64,000 bases of DNA from Streptococcus oralis (GCF_024399415.1 NZ_CP029257.1:705501-769500); one strand, 5' to 3'; positions 38,701-47,687 are shown, counted from the first letter of the stretch. The notes: generated by a model not told the origin, from the sequence alone. Made by a program: numbers and translations.

Positions 38701-41700
38701 CGACTTACAGTCCAGAGTTTACTAAGGTAACACCAACTGGTACGGGAGATAAGACAGAGGGTCTACAAGGTCAGGTCCAAGAAGGTAAAGTGACCTTCAC
38801 TCCAGGTCATGCCTCAGTTCCATTCCCAGCTGATTCAACTCCACTATTTGACAATGGTACAACTGTGAAAGAAGTGCCAAATGTCGGTAAGTTCGAAGTG
38901 GACGCAGACGGAAAAGTAACTTTCACACCAGACAAACAGTTCAAGGGTGAAACACCAGAGCTTGAATTGACTCGTGTGGATGTCAACGGAACTCCTGTTA
39001 CTGTCAAGTACCAAGCGGTGGTGAAAGAAGTAACCCCAACTTCAACAGACGCCACTTCAAATGGTATCCAAGGTCAACCGCAAAAGGGTACCCCAACCTT
39101 CACAGAAGGTAATCCGGCTGTTCCAATTGATGATACGAAACCAATGACTTTCGAAGATGATCAGTCAACAAAAACAGTTCCAGGTGTAGGTGAATACAGC
39201 ATCAATCCAGATGGCTCTATTACCTTTACGCCAGAAAAACAGTATGTTGGTACACCAACTCCAGTCACAGTGAAACGTGTGGATAAGAATGGCACCTCAG
39301 TCACTGCGACCTATACCCCAACAGTGACCAAGGTAACCCCAATCAGCACTAACGCAACCAGCACAGGTCCTCAGGGTGTTCCACAAACAGGCACTCCAAG
39401 CTTCCAAGGTGGCGATCCATTGGTTCCAATCGATGAAACAGTAGAGCCAACCTTCGAAGATGGAAGCAAAGAGAAGTCTATTCCAGGTCAAGGAACTTAC
39501 ACGATTGCATCAAATGGAACTGTAACTTTCACGCCAGACAAACAGTTTGTTGGAAACCCAACTCCAGTCACAGTCAAACGTGTGGATAAGAATGGTACTC
39601 CAGTTACTGCGACTTACAGTCCAGAGTTTACGAAAGTAACACCAACAGGAACTAGCGCAACTAGCACGGGTATCCAAGGTCAACCGCAAAAAGGTACCCC
39701 AACCTTCACAGAAGGTAATCCATTGGTTCCAATTGATGAAACAGTAGAGCCAACCTTCGAAGATGGAAGCAAAGAGAAGTCTATTCCGGGTCAAGGAACC
39801 TACACGATTGCACCAGACGGAACAGTGACCTTCACCCCAGACAAACAGTTTGTCGGAAACCCAGATCCAGTTACAGTCAAACGTGTGGATAAGAACGGGA
39901 CCCCAGTTACTGCGACTTATACCCCAACAGTGACCAAGGTAACACCAACAGGAACTGGCGCAACCAGCACAGGTCCTCAGGGTGTTCCACAAACCGGGAC
40001 TCCAACATTTGCTGGTGGTGATCCACTGGTTCCAATTGATGAAACAGTAGAGCCAACCTTCGCAGATGGAAGCAAGGAAAAGAATATTCCAGGCCAAGGA
40101 ACTTACACAATTGCGCCAGACGGAACAGTAACCTTCACTCCAGACAAGCAGTTTGTAGGCAACCCAGATCCAGTCACAGTCAAACGTGTAGATAAGAACG
40201 GGACCCCAGTTACTGCGACTTATACCCCAACAGTGACCAAGGTAACACCTACAGGAACTGGCGCAACCAGCACAGGTCCTCAGGGTGTTCCACAAACCGG
40301 GACTCCAACATTTGCTGGTGGTGATCCACTGGTTCCAATTGATGAAACAGTAGAGCCAACCTTCGCAGATGGAAGCAAGGAAAAGAATATTCCAGGCCAA
40401 GGAACTTACACAATTGCGCCAGACGGAACAGTAACCTTCACTCCAGACAAGCAGTTTGTAGGCAACCCAGATCCAGTCACAGTCAAACGTGTAGATAAGA
40501 ACGGTACAGAGGTTACTGCGACTTATACTCCAACAGTGACTAAGGTAACCCCAACTAGCACTAACGTAACCAGCACAGGTCCTCAAGGTGTTCCGCAAAC
40601 AGGAACTCCAAGCTTCCAAGGTGGCGATTCACTGGTTCCAATCGATGAAACAGTTGAGCCAACCTTCGAAGATGGAAGCAAAGAGAAATCTATTCCAGGC
40701 CAAGGAACTTATGCAATCTCACCAGATGGCACCGTCACCTTCACTCCAGACAAACAGTTTGTCGGAAACCCAACTCCAGTCACAGTTAAACGTGTAGATA
40801 AGAATGGCACCCCAGTTACTGCGACTTACAGTCCAGAGTTTACTAAGGTAACTCCGACTGGTTCAGGTGATAAGACAGAGGGTCTGCAAGGTCAAGTCCA
40901 AGAAGGTAAAGTGACCTTCACTCCAGGCCATGACTCAGTTCCATTCCCAGCTGATTCAACTCCACTATTTGACAATGGTACAACCGTGAAAGAAGTGCCA
41001 AATGTTGGTAAGTTCGAAGTGGACGCAGACGGTAAGGTGACCTTCACTCCTGATAAACAGTTCAAGGGTGAAACACCAGAACTTGAATTGACTCGTGTGG
41101 ATGTCAACGGAACTCCTGTTACTGTCAAGTACCATGCGGTGGTGAAAGAAGTAGTTCCAACCAGCACTAACGCAACCAGCACAGGCCCTCAGGGTGTTCC
41201 GCAAACAGGTACTCCAACCTTCCAAGGTGGTGATCCACTGGTTCCAATCGATGAAACAGTAGAGCCAATCTTCGACGATGGAAGCAAAGAGAAGTCTATT
41301 CCAGGTCAAGGAACTTACACGATTGCATCAAATGGAACTGTAACTTTCACGCCAGACAAACAGTTTGTTGGAAACCCAGATCCAGTTACAGTGAAACGTG
41401 TGGATAAGAATGGTACTTCAGTTACTGCAACCTACAGTCCAGAGTTTACGAAAGTGACTCCTACAGGAACCGGTGCAACCAGCACAGGTCCTCAAGGTGT
41501 CCCACAAACTGGTACTCCAACCTTCCAAGGTGGCGATCCACTGGTTCCAATTGATGAAACAGTCGAGCCAACCTTCGCAGATGGAAGCAAAGAGAAATCT
41601 ATTCCAGGCCAAGGAACTTACACGATTGCGCCAGACGGTACAGTGACCTTCACTCCAGATAAGCAGTTTGTAGGCAAACCAGATCCAGTCACAGTCAAAC

Positions 41701-42803
41701 GCGTAGATAAGAATGGCATCCCAGTTACTGCGACTTACAGCCCAGAGTTTACGAAAGTAACACCAACTGGTAAAGATACTTCTTCAGTTAACATTAAGGG
41801 TCTTGTTCAAACAGGTACGCCAACATTTGAAGGTGGTAATCCGCTTGTTCCAATCGATGAAACTGTGGCAGCAACATTTGAAGATGGATCAACTGAAAAA
41901 GTGATTCCAGGTGAAGGAACTTACTTAATCTCACCAGATGGCATCGTCACCTTCACTCCAGAAGCTAATTTTGTAGGAAAAGGAACAGGCGTAACGATTG
42001 TCCGCAAGAATAAGAATGGTACTCCAGTTACTGCAAGCTATCGTCCAACAGTTGTAGATCCATCTACTGGTCATGACACGGCTTCTACAGGAGCAAAAGG
42101 CCAACCACAAGTGGCAACACCAACGTTTGAAGGACATATCGATAGTACAGTTCCACCAACCTTTGAGGATGGCAGCACGACTATGGTTGTTCCGGGTGAA
42201 GGAAGCTATACAATTGATAAAGATGGTCACATTACCTTTACACCAGAACCAGACTTTGTTGGTACAGCTAAAGGATTGGTTGTGAAACGTCTGGATATGT
42301 ATGGAAATGTAGTTATTGCTCATTACACACCAACTGTCCTTGGACAAACACAAGTGAGTGATGCGACATCCGAAGGTCTTAAAGGTCAAACTCAGACTGG
42401 TAAACCAAACTTTACAGGTGATGTCGATCTGACAGTTCCGCCAACCTTTGAAGATGGAACAACTGAAAAAGTCGTTCCAGGTGAAGGAACTTATGTAATC
42501 TCACCAGATGGCACCGTCACCTTTACCCCTGAGGCAGACTTTGTAGGACAAGCTAAAGGTGTGAAAGTGATCCGTAAAGATCGCAATGGAAATATTATTT
42601 CAGGATTCTATACTCCAACAGTAGTAGAACTTCCTGTGGTTGAAAATCCAGAACAACAAGGTATTACAGAAGAAAGAACTGCTAAAACTCTTCCAAATAC
42701 GGGTTCTGAGGAGACATCTCACTTGACAGTTGGTCTATTGGCTGCTTTATCAGGTATGGGATTAATTTCTCTAGCTCAAAGAAAAAAATCTGAAGAAGAA
42801 TAA
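35706..42803 (+). CDS. CshA-like fibrillar surface adhesin, LPNTG-anchored
   Basis: The start is ATG 35706 with AAGGAG at 35694-35699. The 2365-residue protein has a YSIRK-type signal (FSIRKLNVGVCSVLLS) cut near NADE, a Ser/Thr/Pro-rich disordered stretch (about 45-190), and a non-repetitive head with the CshA-type NR pattern (INWIDFSDTASL, GINWGVKF-like strands, AGQQALMMGFLVVDGGDAPESYG). A GEVED-like domain (AWVDFNNNGKFDDNEG) follows. About 16 CshA fibril repeats of about 101 residues come next, then LPNTG and a short tail. CshA of S. gordonii binds fibronectin and forms surface fibrils; this is an orthologue-like protein of similar size. No frameshift despite 7 kb of repeats. Confidence 0.93.
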   Translation: MGKDLFNPRLHKFSIRKLNVGVCSVLLSTLVLLGATSQVNADETSVTNSLNEVAKTNFDKTTGTSISPTDSKTSEKSETPSVVESSQPTKETATSNSGTEPADKKNNDQSVISETSQSPVEKPVTSPEDKSTESTKPETAVAPIIAEPTETSSVTEQSTRSRRVRRDTQATSVAPASYAGADDATPVPRTSKPELSESEKKESTQLAKQINWIDFSDTASLKNLDPQGGFKIGTTYTKEISPGYVVTLTVTELKPFHATEIYKKRVEGTSSAGTYDPNATNSYLKNWKDYGKTPPPVSGQPQDKWSTIGGQGFDTKGHKTQIIVPVDGVNWGVKFKIEATYRGKKVKPAVVMADGEDANPGEYGIFTTNGEGWEYVGEWMKGPRAKGPYTVTTEELVKQADKTTRGGLLILKDKTIDWNKFLSPDTVTGGLGSQVFGPIVSASKAVPVVMTRGASEVGFYVATAGQQALMMGFLVVDGGDAPESYGEAHHTISTRDSITNVQIKQPYLGSTEADIDVDSKNDWTSDDREDVSDEGPQQLLTADQYSNTNDLLDLNKAKNGTYTLKIKANPNGNAKAYVKAWVDFNNNGKFDDNEGSVVKEITANGDHTLTFNAIPSLSGGLVDQLGMRVRIATNAGDIEKPTGTAFSGEVEDMLVRRTYPPQGEKKETTGLQGETQNATVHFTPKGPDRSDFVTNASMSSQAPQVLDNQGNVLTPTNGNTYVRPEGTYVVTANGDDIDVVFTPNADFIGTAEGINIRRTDSNGSSTNWQSTDASNPNKNDILNNMDGRYIPTVRKIPTYESTGVQGQEQNKNLIFNDGDPAKTPVTPDASRPATFVDANGQPITGSSVPATSNGQSVGTYELDPNTGQVTFKPNKNFVGTPDPVTVQVNDSNGVPYRAHYKPTVTKVTPTGTNATSTGPQGVPQTGTPSFQGGDPLVPIDETVEPTFADGSKEKVISGQGTYTIAPDGTVTFTPDKQFVGKPDPVTVKRVDKNGTPVTATYSPEFTKVTPTGTGDKTEGLQGQVQEGKVTFTPGHASVPFPADSTPLFDNGTTVKEVPNVGKFEVDADGKVTFTPDKQFKGETPELELTRVDVNGTPVTVKYQAVVKEVTPTSTDATSNGIQGQPQKGTPTFTEGNPAVPIDDTKPMTFEDDQSTKTVPGVGEYSINPDGSITFTPEKQYVGTPTPVTVKRVDKNGTSVTATYTPTVTKVTPISTNATSTGPQGVPQTGTPSFQGGDPLVPIDETVEPTFEDGSKEKSIPGQGTYTIASNGTVTFTPDKQFVGNPTPVTVKRVDKNGTPVTATYSPEFTKVTPTGTSATSTGIQGQPQKGTPTFTEGNPLVPIDETVEPTFEDGSKEKSIPGQGTYTIAPDGTVTFTPDKQFVGNPDPVTVKRVDKNGTPVTATYTPTVTKVTPTGTGATSTGPQGVPQTGTPTFAGGDPLVPIDETVEPTFADGSKEKNIPGQGTYTIAPDGTVTFTPDKQFVGNPDPVTVKRVDKNGTPVTATYTPTVTKVTPTGTGATSTGPQGVPQTGTPTFAGGDPLVPIDETVEPTFADGSKEKNIPGQGTYTIAPDGTVTFTPDKQFVGNPDPVTVKRVDKNGTEVTATYTPTVTKVTPTSTNVTSTGPQGVPQTGTPSFQGGDSLVPIDETVEPTFEDGSKEKSIPGQGTYAISPDGTVTFTPDKQFVGNPTPVTVKRVDKNGTPVTATYSPEFTKVTPTGSGDKTEGLQGQVQEGKVTFTPGHDSVPFPADSTPLFDNGTTVKEVPNVGKFEVDADGKVTFTPDKQFKGETPELELTRVDVNGTPVTVKYHAVVKEVVPTSTNATSTGPQGVPQTGTPTFQGGDPLVPIDETVEPIFDDGSKEKSIPGQGTYTIASNGTVTFTPDKQFVGNPDPVTVKRVDKNGTSVTATYSPEFTKVTPTGTGATSTGPQGVPQTGTPTFQGGDPLVPIDETVEPTFADGSKEKSIPGQGTYTIAPDGTVTFTPDKQFVGKPDPVTVKRVDKNGIPVTATYSPEFTKVTPTGKDTSSVNIKGLVQTGTPTFEGGNPLVPIDETVAATFEDGSTEKVIPGEGTYLISPDGIVTFTPEANFVGKGTGVTIVRKNKNGTPVTASYRPTVVDPSTGHDTASTGAKGQPQVATPTFEGHIDSTVPPTFEDGSTTMVVPGEGSYTIDKDGHITFTPEPDFVGTAKGLVVKRLDMYGNVVIAHYTPTVLGQTQVSDATSEGLKGQTQTGKPNFTGDVDLTVPPTFEDGTTEKVVPGEGTYVISPDGTVTFTPEADFVGQAKGVKVIRKDRNGNIISGFYTPTVVELPVVENPEQQGITEERTAKTLPNTGSEETSHLTVGLLAALSGMGLISLAQRKKSEEE
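37690..42620 (+). repeat. CshA fibril repeats, about 16 units of about 303 bp
   Basis: Units begin near 37690, 38095, 38430, 38730, 39030, 39335, 39637, 39941, 40244, 40547, 40850, 41150, 41455, 41755, 42058 and 42340. Each encodes a pattern like VTPTGT-ATSTGPQG...TFTPDKQFVG...VKRVDKNGTPVTATY. The first two and last three units are diverged; the central ones are close. Units at 39941 and 40244 share an uninterrupted identical run of about 250 bp. Confidence 0.92.
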
Positions 42804-42893
42804 TTAGTGGCGAAAGTCATCTAATAAGTTGTTTTAGATACTTGATTGAAATGATTACATTCATTGCTATCTAAGAAGATGTCAGTCTAACAG

Positions 42894-42923
42894 AAAGAGA
42901 GAACCAATTGGTTCTCTCTTTTT
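42894..42923 (+). terminator. Intrinsic terminator after the CshA-like gene
   Basis: AAAGAGAGAACC-AATT-GGTTCTCTCTTT, a perfect stem with T-run. A separate extended -10 (TGGTATAAT, 42984-42992) lies just downstream and would drive the methyltransferase remnant. Confidence 0.9.
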
Positions 42924-43006
42924 GGTAATTGATTTGAAAATCGTCTAATTATTTTGCCTCAATTGTTCACTATCCTGCTAAAGTGGTATAATAAAGTTAT
43001 TCAGAG

Positions 43007-43282
43007 GGGGTTCGAAGTTTTGATTTAATCACAGCCTTTCAAACTCATTTTCATTGGCAGGACCTATAGGCTTCTTTTATGGAACTTCGAAGAATACTCA
43101 AATCAGACGGGATACTCTTACTAGCTTGTGAGTATAACAAGTTATCTTACTTTTTACCAGAGGTGCAAAGCGAAGAAGCATTTAGACGATTCTTGTTGTT
43201 AATAAGGTTTGAGCTCGTAACTAGTCAAAGAAAGGGAGCGTGGATCTTTTATAAAATTCGTAAAGGATTTGTTAAAAAGTAG
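43007..43282 (+). pseudogene. Remnant of a class I methyltransferase (C-terminal part)
   Basis: One frame reads RSFDLITAFQTHFHWQDL, then an in-frame TAG (43067-43069), then ASFMELRRILKSDGILLLACEYNKL and on to KGFVKK. This is the late part of a SAM-dependent methyltransferase (strand 4 to strand 7, with RRILKSDGILLL as the usual LKPGG region). The N-terminal SAM-binding half is missing and the stop splits the rest. An internal start at 43079 could express only 67 residues. It is a decayed gene that retains its extended -10 promoter. Confidence 0.75.
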
Positions 43283-43314
43283 CTTTTTTAAAATCTTTTA
43301 CAGGAGGGATCGGA

Positions 43315-43629
43315 ATGAATACGAAGAATAGGAATTTGATAGAAGATAATAAAAAAGCTGAAAACAAAAGCTTTCTCTATTATTTACACGAGGAAAAAGT
43401 ATTTGATTCGCAGTCGCTAGCTGATTTATGTCGCTACGTAGAAAAGCTCGATTCTATTAGTATAGATCAGATGAGGGATTTGCATTTTATTGAAAATCAA
43501 ATTCTTCGTCATCTGGTATATCATTTTGACAGCAATGACTTGAGTAAGATTTCGAATCTTCCTGATGAATATTGGGAATATATTGAACCTTTTGAACAAG
43601 CAGTAACAAAGTTGTATGATTTGATGTAA
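43315..43629 (+). CDS. Hypothetical acidic protein (104 aa)
   Basis: Preceded by a good ribosome site (AGGAGGGATCGG), this 104-residue soluble protein is acidic with aromatic residues in the second half (LPDEYWEYIEPFEQAV). No domain was recognised. It sits between a dead methyltransferase gene and rpsU in the same direction. It may be expressed, given the ribosome site and codon pattern, but its role is unknown. Confidence 0.65.
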   Translation: MNTKNRNLIEDNKKAENKSFLYYLHEEKVFDSQSLADLCRYVEKLDSISIDQMRDLHFIENQILRHLVYHFDSNDLSKISNLPDEYWEYIEPFEQAVTKLYDLM

Positions 43630-43706
43630 AAATTGGTGGATTTGATAAAGTATAGGCAAGAAAGTAATTATTGAATCGGAAAATCGGAATAAATGTAGGT
43701 TTTCCC

Positions 43707-43735
43707 TTGACAATTATTCCTTTTACGTGTAAAAT
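43707..43735 (+). promoter_or_regulatory. rpsU promoter
   Basis: TTGACA (43707-43712), 17-base spacer, TAAAAT (43730-43735), about 34 bases before the rpsU start. Confidence 0.8.
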
Positions 43736-43769
43736 AGAATAGATCTTGAACTTGAAGGGAGTGAAAAAA

Positions 43770-43946
43770 ATGTCTAAAACAGTAGTACGTAAGAATGAAT
43801 CTCTTGACGATGCACTTCGTCGTTTCAAACGTGCGGTTACTAAAGCTGGTACTCTTCAAGAAACACGCAAACGTGAATTCTATGAAAAACCTTCTGTAAA
43901 ACGTAAACGTAAATCAGAAGCAGCTCGTAAACGTAAAAAATTCTAA
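43770..43946 (+). CDS. rpsU: 30S ribosomal protein S21
   Basis: This 58-residue, very basic protein has the S21 core ([18 protein letters not shown]...[14 protein letters not shown]). It is part of the small-subunit platform and needed for initiation. ATG 43770 follows GAAGGGAGTG; an upstream in-frame start at 43746 is not needed. It has its own strong promoter and terminator. Confidence 0.98.
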
Positions 43947-43956
43947 TTTGAAATGA

Positions 43957-43984
43957 AAGGCTAGACTTGTCTAGTCTTTTTTTG
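43957..43984 (+). terminator. Intrinsic terminator after rpsU
   Basis: AAAGGCTAGAC-TT-GTCTAGTCTTT with a T-run; one G-T pair. Confidence 0.85.
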
Positions 43985-44010
43985 CATAGTATTTAGAGGA
44001 ACAAATTCTT

Positions 44011-44963
44011 ATGAAAGAGTATATAAAAGAATATCAAAAAATGCGTGAAAATCACTTGGAAGATTGGGGTTATTGTGCTGATCCGATAGATTGGAAGAGT
44101 CAAACCAAAGAATTTTTGAAAAGTATTTGACCGATTCAAAAGTATTGTCTGACAAGGTTTTAAGGGTTAAATTGTACAGTAGCTTATTGCTAGATGATAT
44201 TCAATATTTTGCCTATTATGCTGCGTTTTTAGATGGGGATTATAAGCAGTTAAACAACGCTCTATGGCAAACAGGAAGAACCGAGTTGCTGAGAGGCGGT
44301 TTGTTAGCAAGTGGAACCATTTACACAGATGGAATTTTGAAAGGCTTGTTTACCTCTTTTGCTTGTAACGATTTTTCAGCCATTCCATCATTCATCCCCA
44401 AAGATTTACCCTTGTTGAAAGGAACCTATTATCCAGAAAATGTGATGAATCTTTTATACGCTCTTTATTATCAAGATGAAGAAAGATTATCCGATTCTCT
44501 TTTACGTGCACAACAGTTTTTGGAGAAGAAAAAACGAACTGGCATGGAAGAATTTTCTGTTCGGTATTTTATAAACTTGGCAAGAAAAGATGCAGTTGCA
44601 TTAAGTGAGGCCTTACAAAGTTTATGCCTAGCTTATCAGAGGCGAGGTTACCCTTATGAAAAAATTGATAAGTGCTTTGCGGATGAGATTCATGGTCTAT
44701 ATCGTTTGGTACGATTGTTTGACCATTCCTTGTTCGAAGAAGTCAGCATGCCGTCTCATAAGACTTTTTTGAAGGACTTTGAAGAATGGCAAGTCCGAAA
44801 TCAGTTTCCAAAAGGTCAACAGTTCTATACCTATCCTCAAGATATGGCTGATGCAAACAGAATGTTAACAAAAGGTCTTCCAAGGATTTACTTAGAAAAA
44901 TCTGGAAGAGACTTGGTGATAGACGTTGACCAATTTGCAGTAGATTTGTCTCGGTTAATTTAA
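44011..44963 (+). pseudogene. Imm49-like immunity protein gene with one-base deletion
   Basis: A start at 44011 (AGAGGAAC upstream) opens a frame, MKEYIKEYQKMREN...ADPIDW, that stops at 44130. The continuation lies in another frame from about 44092 (EESNQRIFEKYL...) to 44963. Restoring one G in the run at about 44092-44093 (TGGG instead of TGG) joins them into about 317 residues. The all-helical product resembles what I recall as the Imm49 family, immunity proteins of polymorphic toxin systems, but no toxin gene is adjacent. Family identity is tentative; the frame break is seen directly. An internal start at 44091 would lack a ribosome site. Confidence 0.65.
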
Positions 44964-44970
44964 AAGAGTA

Positions 44971-44999
44971 GGAAAAGACTTACTAGTCAAATCTTTTCC
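44971..44999 (+). terminator. Hairpin after the Imm49-like gene
   Basis: GGAAAAGA (44971-44978) pairs with TCTTTTCC (44992-44999). There is no following T-run, so it may be a weak terminator. A TATAAT at 45063-45068 downstream is the probable hprK -10. Confidence 0.5.
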
Positions 45000-45099
45000 C
45001 AAGCAACATCAAATAAATACTGTAAATCCTGCAAAAAAAGGAAACTTCCACCTACAATCTGATATAATAGTAGGGAGAACTCGATTGAAGGAGGAAATT

Positions 45100-46035
45100 A
45101 TGTCGGTTTTAGTAAGAGATGTCATTGAAAAACTCAGACTAGATATTGTCTATGGTGAAGGCGAATTACTTGAAAAAGAAATCAATACTGCGGACATTAT
45201 GAGACCTGGTCTTGAAATGACGGGCTATTTTGATTACTATACACCAGAACGGATTCAGCTGTTAGGGATGAAGGAGTGGTCCTATTTAGTTGCCATGCCT
45301 GCCCAGAACCGTTATCAAGTTTTGAAGAAGATGTTTCTACCTGAAACACCTGCGGTTATCGTGGCTCGTGGTCTGGTAGTACCAGAGGAAATGTTGAGGG
45401 CTGCTAGAGAATGCAAGATTGCGATTTTAACCAGTCGAACAGCAACCAGTCGTTTATCTGGAGAACTTTCTAGCTACCTTGATTCCCGTTTGGCTAAACG
45501 TACTAGCGTGCATGGTGTCTTGATGGATATCTATGGCATGGGGGTCTTGATCCAAGGGGATAGTGGTATCGGTAAGAGCGAGACAGGTCTTGAGCTTGTG
45601 AAACGTGGACACCGTCTAGTAGCAGACGATCGTGTAGATATTTATTCTAAGGATGAGATGACTCTTTGGGGCGAACCTGCTGAAATCTTGAAGCATTTAC
45701 TTGAGATTCGTGGAGTTGGGATTATCGATATCATGAGTCTTTATGGTGCGAGTGCTGTAAAAGATTCTTCACAAGTTCAGCTAGCAGTTTATTTGGAAAA
45801 TTATGATACGCATAAGACCTTTGACCGTCTAGGAAACAATGCCGAAGAACTCGAAGTTTCTGGTGTAACGATTCCGCGTATCCGCATCCCAGTAAAAACA
45901 GGACGCAATATCTCCGTTGTTATTGAGGCAGCTGCCATGAACTATCGTGCTAAAGAAATGGGCTTTGATGCGACGCGTTTATTTGAAGAACGCTTGACAA
46001 ATCTAATCGCTCAAAATGAGGTGAAACATGATTAA
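45100..46035 (+). CDS. hprK: HPr kinase/phosphorylase
   Basis: This bifunctional enzyme phosphorylates or dephosphorylates HPr on Ser46, controlling carbon catabolite repression with CcpA. The start is ATG 45100 behind GAAGGAGG. The 311-residue protein has the P-loop GDSGIGKS at residues 153-160, the catalytic ADDRVDIY region and the C-terminal signature [10 protein letters not shown]. It overlaps lgt by eight bases, the usual hprK-lgt pair. Confidence 0.97.
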   Translation: MSVLVRDVIEKLRLDIVYGEGELLEKEINTADIMRPGLEMTGYFDYYTPERIQLLGMKEWSYLVAMPAQNRYQVLKKMFLPETPAVIVARGLVVPEEMLRAARECKIAILTSRTATSRLSGELSSYLDSRLAKRTSVHGVLMDIYGMGVLIQGDSGIGKSETGLELVKRGHRLVADDRVDIYSKDEMTLWGEPAEILKHLLEIRGVGIIDIMSLYGASAVKDSSQVQLAVYLENYDTHKTFDRLGNNAEELEVSGVTIPRIRIPVKTGRNISVVIEAAAMNYRAKEMGFDATRLFEERLTNLIAQNEVKHD

Positions 46036-46816
46036 TCCAGTCGCATTTGAAATTGGCCCCTTTGCTATTCGTTGGTATGCTTTGTGTATTGTAGCTGGTT
46101 TGGTTCTGGCAGTTTATCTTGCCATGAAAGAAGCTCCTAAAAAGAAAATTCTATCAGATGATATTTTGGATTTTATCCTGATTGCTTTTCCAGTAGCTAT
46201 TTTAGGTGCTAGACTATACTACGTACTCTTTCGCTTAGATTATTATCTGCAAAATCCAGGTGAAATCATCGCCATTTGGAATGGTGGTTTGGCCATTTAT
46301 GGAGGTTTGATAGCAGGGGCTATTGTCCTTTATATCTTTGCAGATAGAAAGCTGATTAATACTTGGGATTTCTTAGATATTGCAGCACCGAGCGTCATGG
46401 TTGCCCAGAGTTTAGGGCGCTGGGGGAACTTCTTTAACCAAGAAGCCTACGGTGCAGCGGTAGATAGTCTGGATTATTTGCCGGGCTTCATTCGTGACCA
46501 GATGTACATTGATGGTAGCTACCGTCAGCCGACCTTCTTATATGAGTCGGTTTGGAACCTGATTGGATTTGCTTTAATCTTGATTTTTAGACGAAAATTG
46601 AAGGGAATCAGACGCGGTCATATCACTGCTTTCTACTTGATTTGGTATGGTTTTGGTCGTATGATTATCGAAGGAATGCGGACGGATAGCCTTATGTTCT
46701 TTGGTCTGCGAGTTTCCCAATGGTTATCAGTTATCCTTATCGGACTCGGTATTTTTATCATACTTTATCAAAATCAAAAGAAAGCCCCTTTCTATCATAC
46801 AGAGGAGGAAAAATAA
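46028..46816 (+). CDS. lgt: Prolipoprotein diacylglyceryl transferase
   Basis: This 262-residue membrane enzyme transfers diacylglycerol to the lipobox cysteine of prolipoproteins such as the PstS-like and amino-acid-binding lipoproteins in this window. Signatures are [11 protein letters not shown] at the N-terminus, ARLYYV and the Lgt box [13 protein letters not shown]. It is translationally coupled to hprK. Confidence 0.96.
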   Translation: MINPVAFEIGPFAIRWYALCIVAGLVLAVYLAMKEAPKKKILSDDILDFILIAFPVAILGARLYYVLFRLDYYLQNPGEIIAIWNGGLAIYGGLIAGAIVLYIFADRKLINTWDFLDIAAPSVMVAQSLGRWGNFFNQEAYGAAVDSLDYLPGFIRDQMYIDGSYRQPTFLYESVWNLIGFALILIFRRKLKGIRRGHITAFYLIWYGFGRMIIEGMRTDSLMFFGLRVSQWLSVILIGLGIFIILYQNQKKAPFYHTEEEK

Positions 46817-47200
46817 ATGTTAGAAGTTGCATATATTCTTGTTGCGATTGCTTTGATTGTCTGTTTAGTCTATTTGACAATCACGATTCAAAAAGCCGGT
46901 CGTATGATTGATGAAACAGAGAAAACCATCAAAACGTTGAGCTCAGATGTGAACGTTACCTTGCATCAGACCAATGAATTGTTGGCTAAGGTCAATGTGT
47001 TAGCAGACGATATCAATATCAAAGTTGCGACGATTGATCCACTTTTTACGGCTGTGGCTGACTTATCTGAGTCAGTATCTGATCTCAACCAACATGCACG
47101 TGTTTTAGGTAAAAAGGCTTCATCTGCTGGTTCAAAGACCATTAAAACAGGTGCAAGCTTGTCCGCTCTTCGTTTCGCAAGTAAATTTTTCAAAAAATAA
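46817..47200 (+). CDS. DUF948-domain membrane-anchored protein
   Basis: This 127-residue protein has one N-terminal membrane segment (VAYILVAIALIVCLVYL) followed by a helical, coiled-coil-like domain rich in Asp, Val and Leu, as in DUF948 proteins. It starts directly after the lgt stop. It is usually paired with a YtxH protein, as here. Envelope stress or cell-wall roles have been proposed for the pair; function is not shown here. Confidence 0.88.
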   Translation: MLEVAYILVAIALIVCLVYLTITIQKAGRMIDETEKTIKTLSSDVNVTLHQTNELLAKVNVLADDINIKVATIDPLFTAVADLSESVSDLNQHARVLGKKASSAGSKTIKTGASLSALRFASKFFKK

Positions 47201-47215
47201 AAAAGGAGAAATCTT

Positions 47216-47614
47216 ATGGGAAAACTATCCTCTATCCTTTTAGGAACAGTTTCAGGTGCAGCTCTTGCTTTGTTTTTGACGAGTGACAAGGGCAAGCAAG
47301 TTTGTAGTCAAGCTCAGGATTTTCTAGATGATTTGAGAGAAGATCCAGAATATGCTAGAGAGCAGGTTTGTGAAAAACTAACAGAAGTAAAGGAACAGGC
47401 AACTGACTTTGTACTGAAAACAAAGGAACAAGTAGAATCTGGTGAAATCACTTTTGATAGTGTCCTTGACCAAGCTAAAAACTGTGCTCGACAAGCGACA
47501 GAAGCGTCAAAGGAAACCTTTAACAATCTCAAGGAGCAGTGGCAAGAACAGTCAACAACTCCAGACGTTGCTGAAGACCAAGAAGAAATCATCATCGATA
47601 TTACTGAAGTATAA
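47216..47614 (+). CDS. YtxH-domain small protein
   Basis: This 132-residue protein has a glycine/alanine N-terminal hydrophobic segment (LLGTVSGAALALFLTSDKGK) typical of YtxH (gas-vesicle-like) proteins, followed by a long acidic helix ending EEIIIDITEV. AAGGAG precedes the ATG. It is last in the hprK-lgt-DUF948 run, followed by a terminator. Confidence 0.88.
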   Translation: MGKLSSILLGTVSGAALALFLTSDKGKQVCSQAQDFLDDLREDPEYAREQVCEKLTEVKEQATDFVLKTKEQVESGEITFDSVLDQAKNCARQATEASKETFNNLKEQWQEQSTTPDVAEDQEEIIIDITEV

Positions 47615-47617
47615 TGC

Positions 47618-47652
47618 ATCACCATCTCTGGTTTTTGGAGATGGTGATTTTT
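47618..47652 (+). terminator. Intrinsic terminator of the hprK operon
   Basis: ATCACCATCTC pairs with GAGATGGTGAT around a nine-base loop, then TTTT. Confidence 0.85.
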
Positions 47653-47671
47653 ATCTGCAAGCCTGTCTTTG

Positions 47672-47687
47672 TGGTATAATAAGTACT
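47672..47687 (+). promoter_or_regulatory. Extended -10 promoter of hemW, leaderless start
   Basis: TGGTATAAT (47672-47680) is a perfect extended -10. The predicted transcript start is about 47687 and the ATG is at 47688, leaving no room for a ribosome site. Confidence 0.65.

Noticed and set aside
39510..40619. Long minus-strand open frame (369 codons) in the CshA-like repeats
   Set aside because: It is a shadow of the periodic plus-strand repeats: its own sequence repeats with the same 303-bp period, is rich in Trp and Cys and has no ribosome site.
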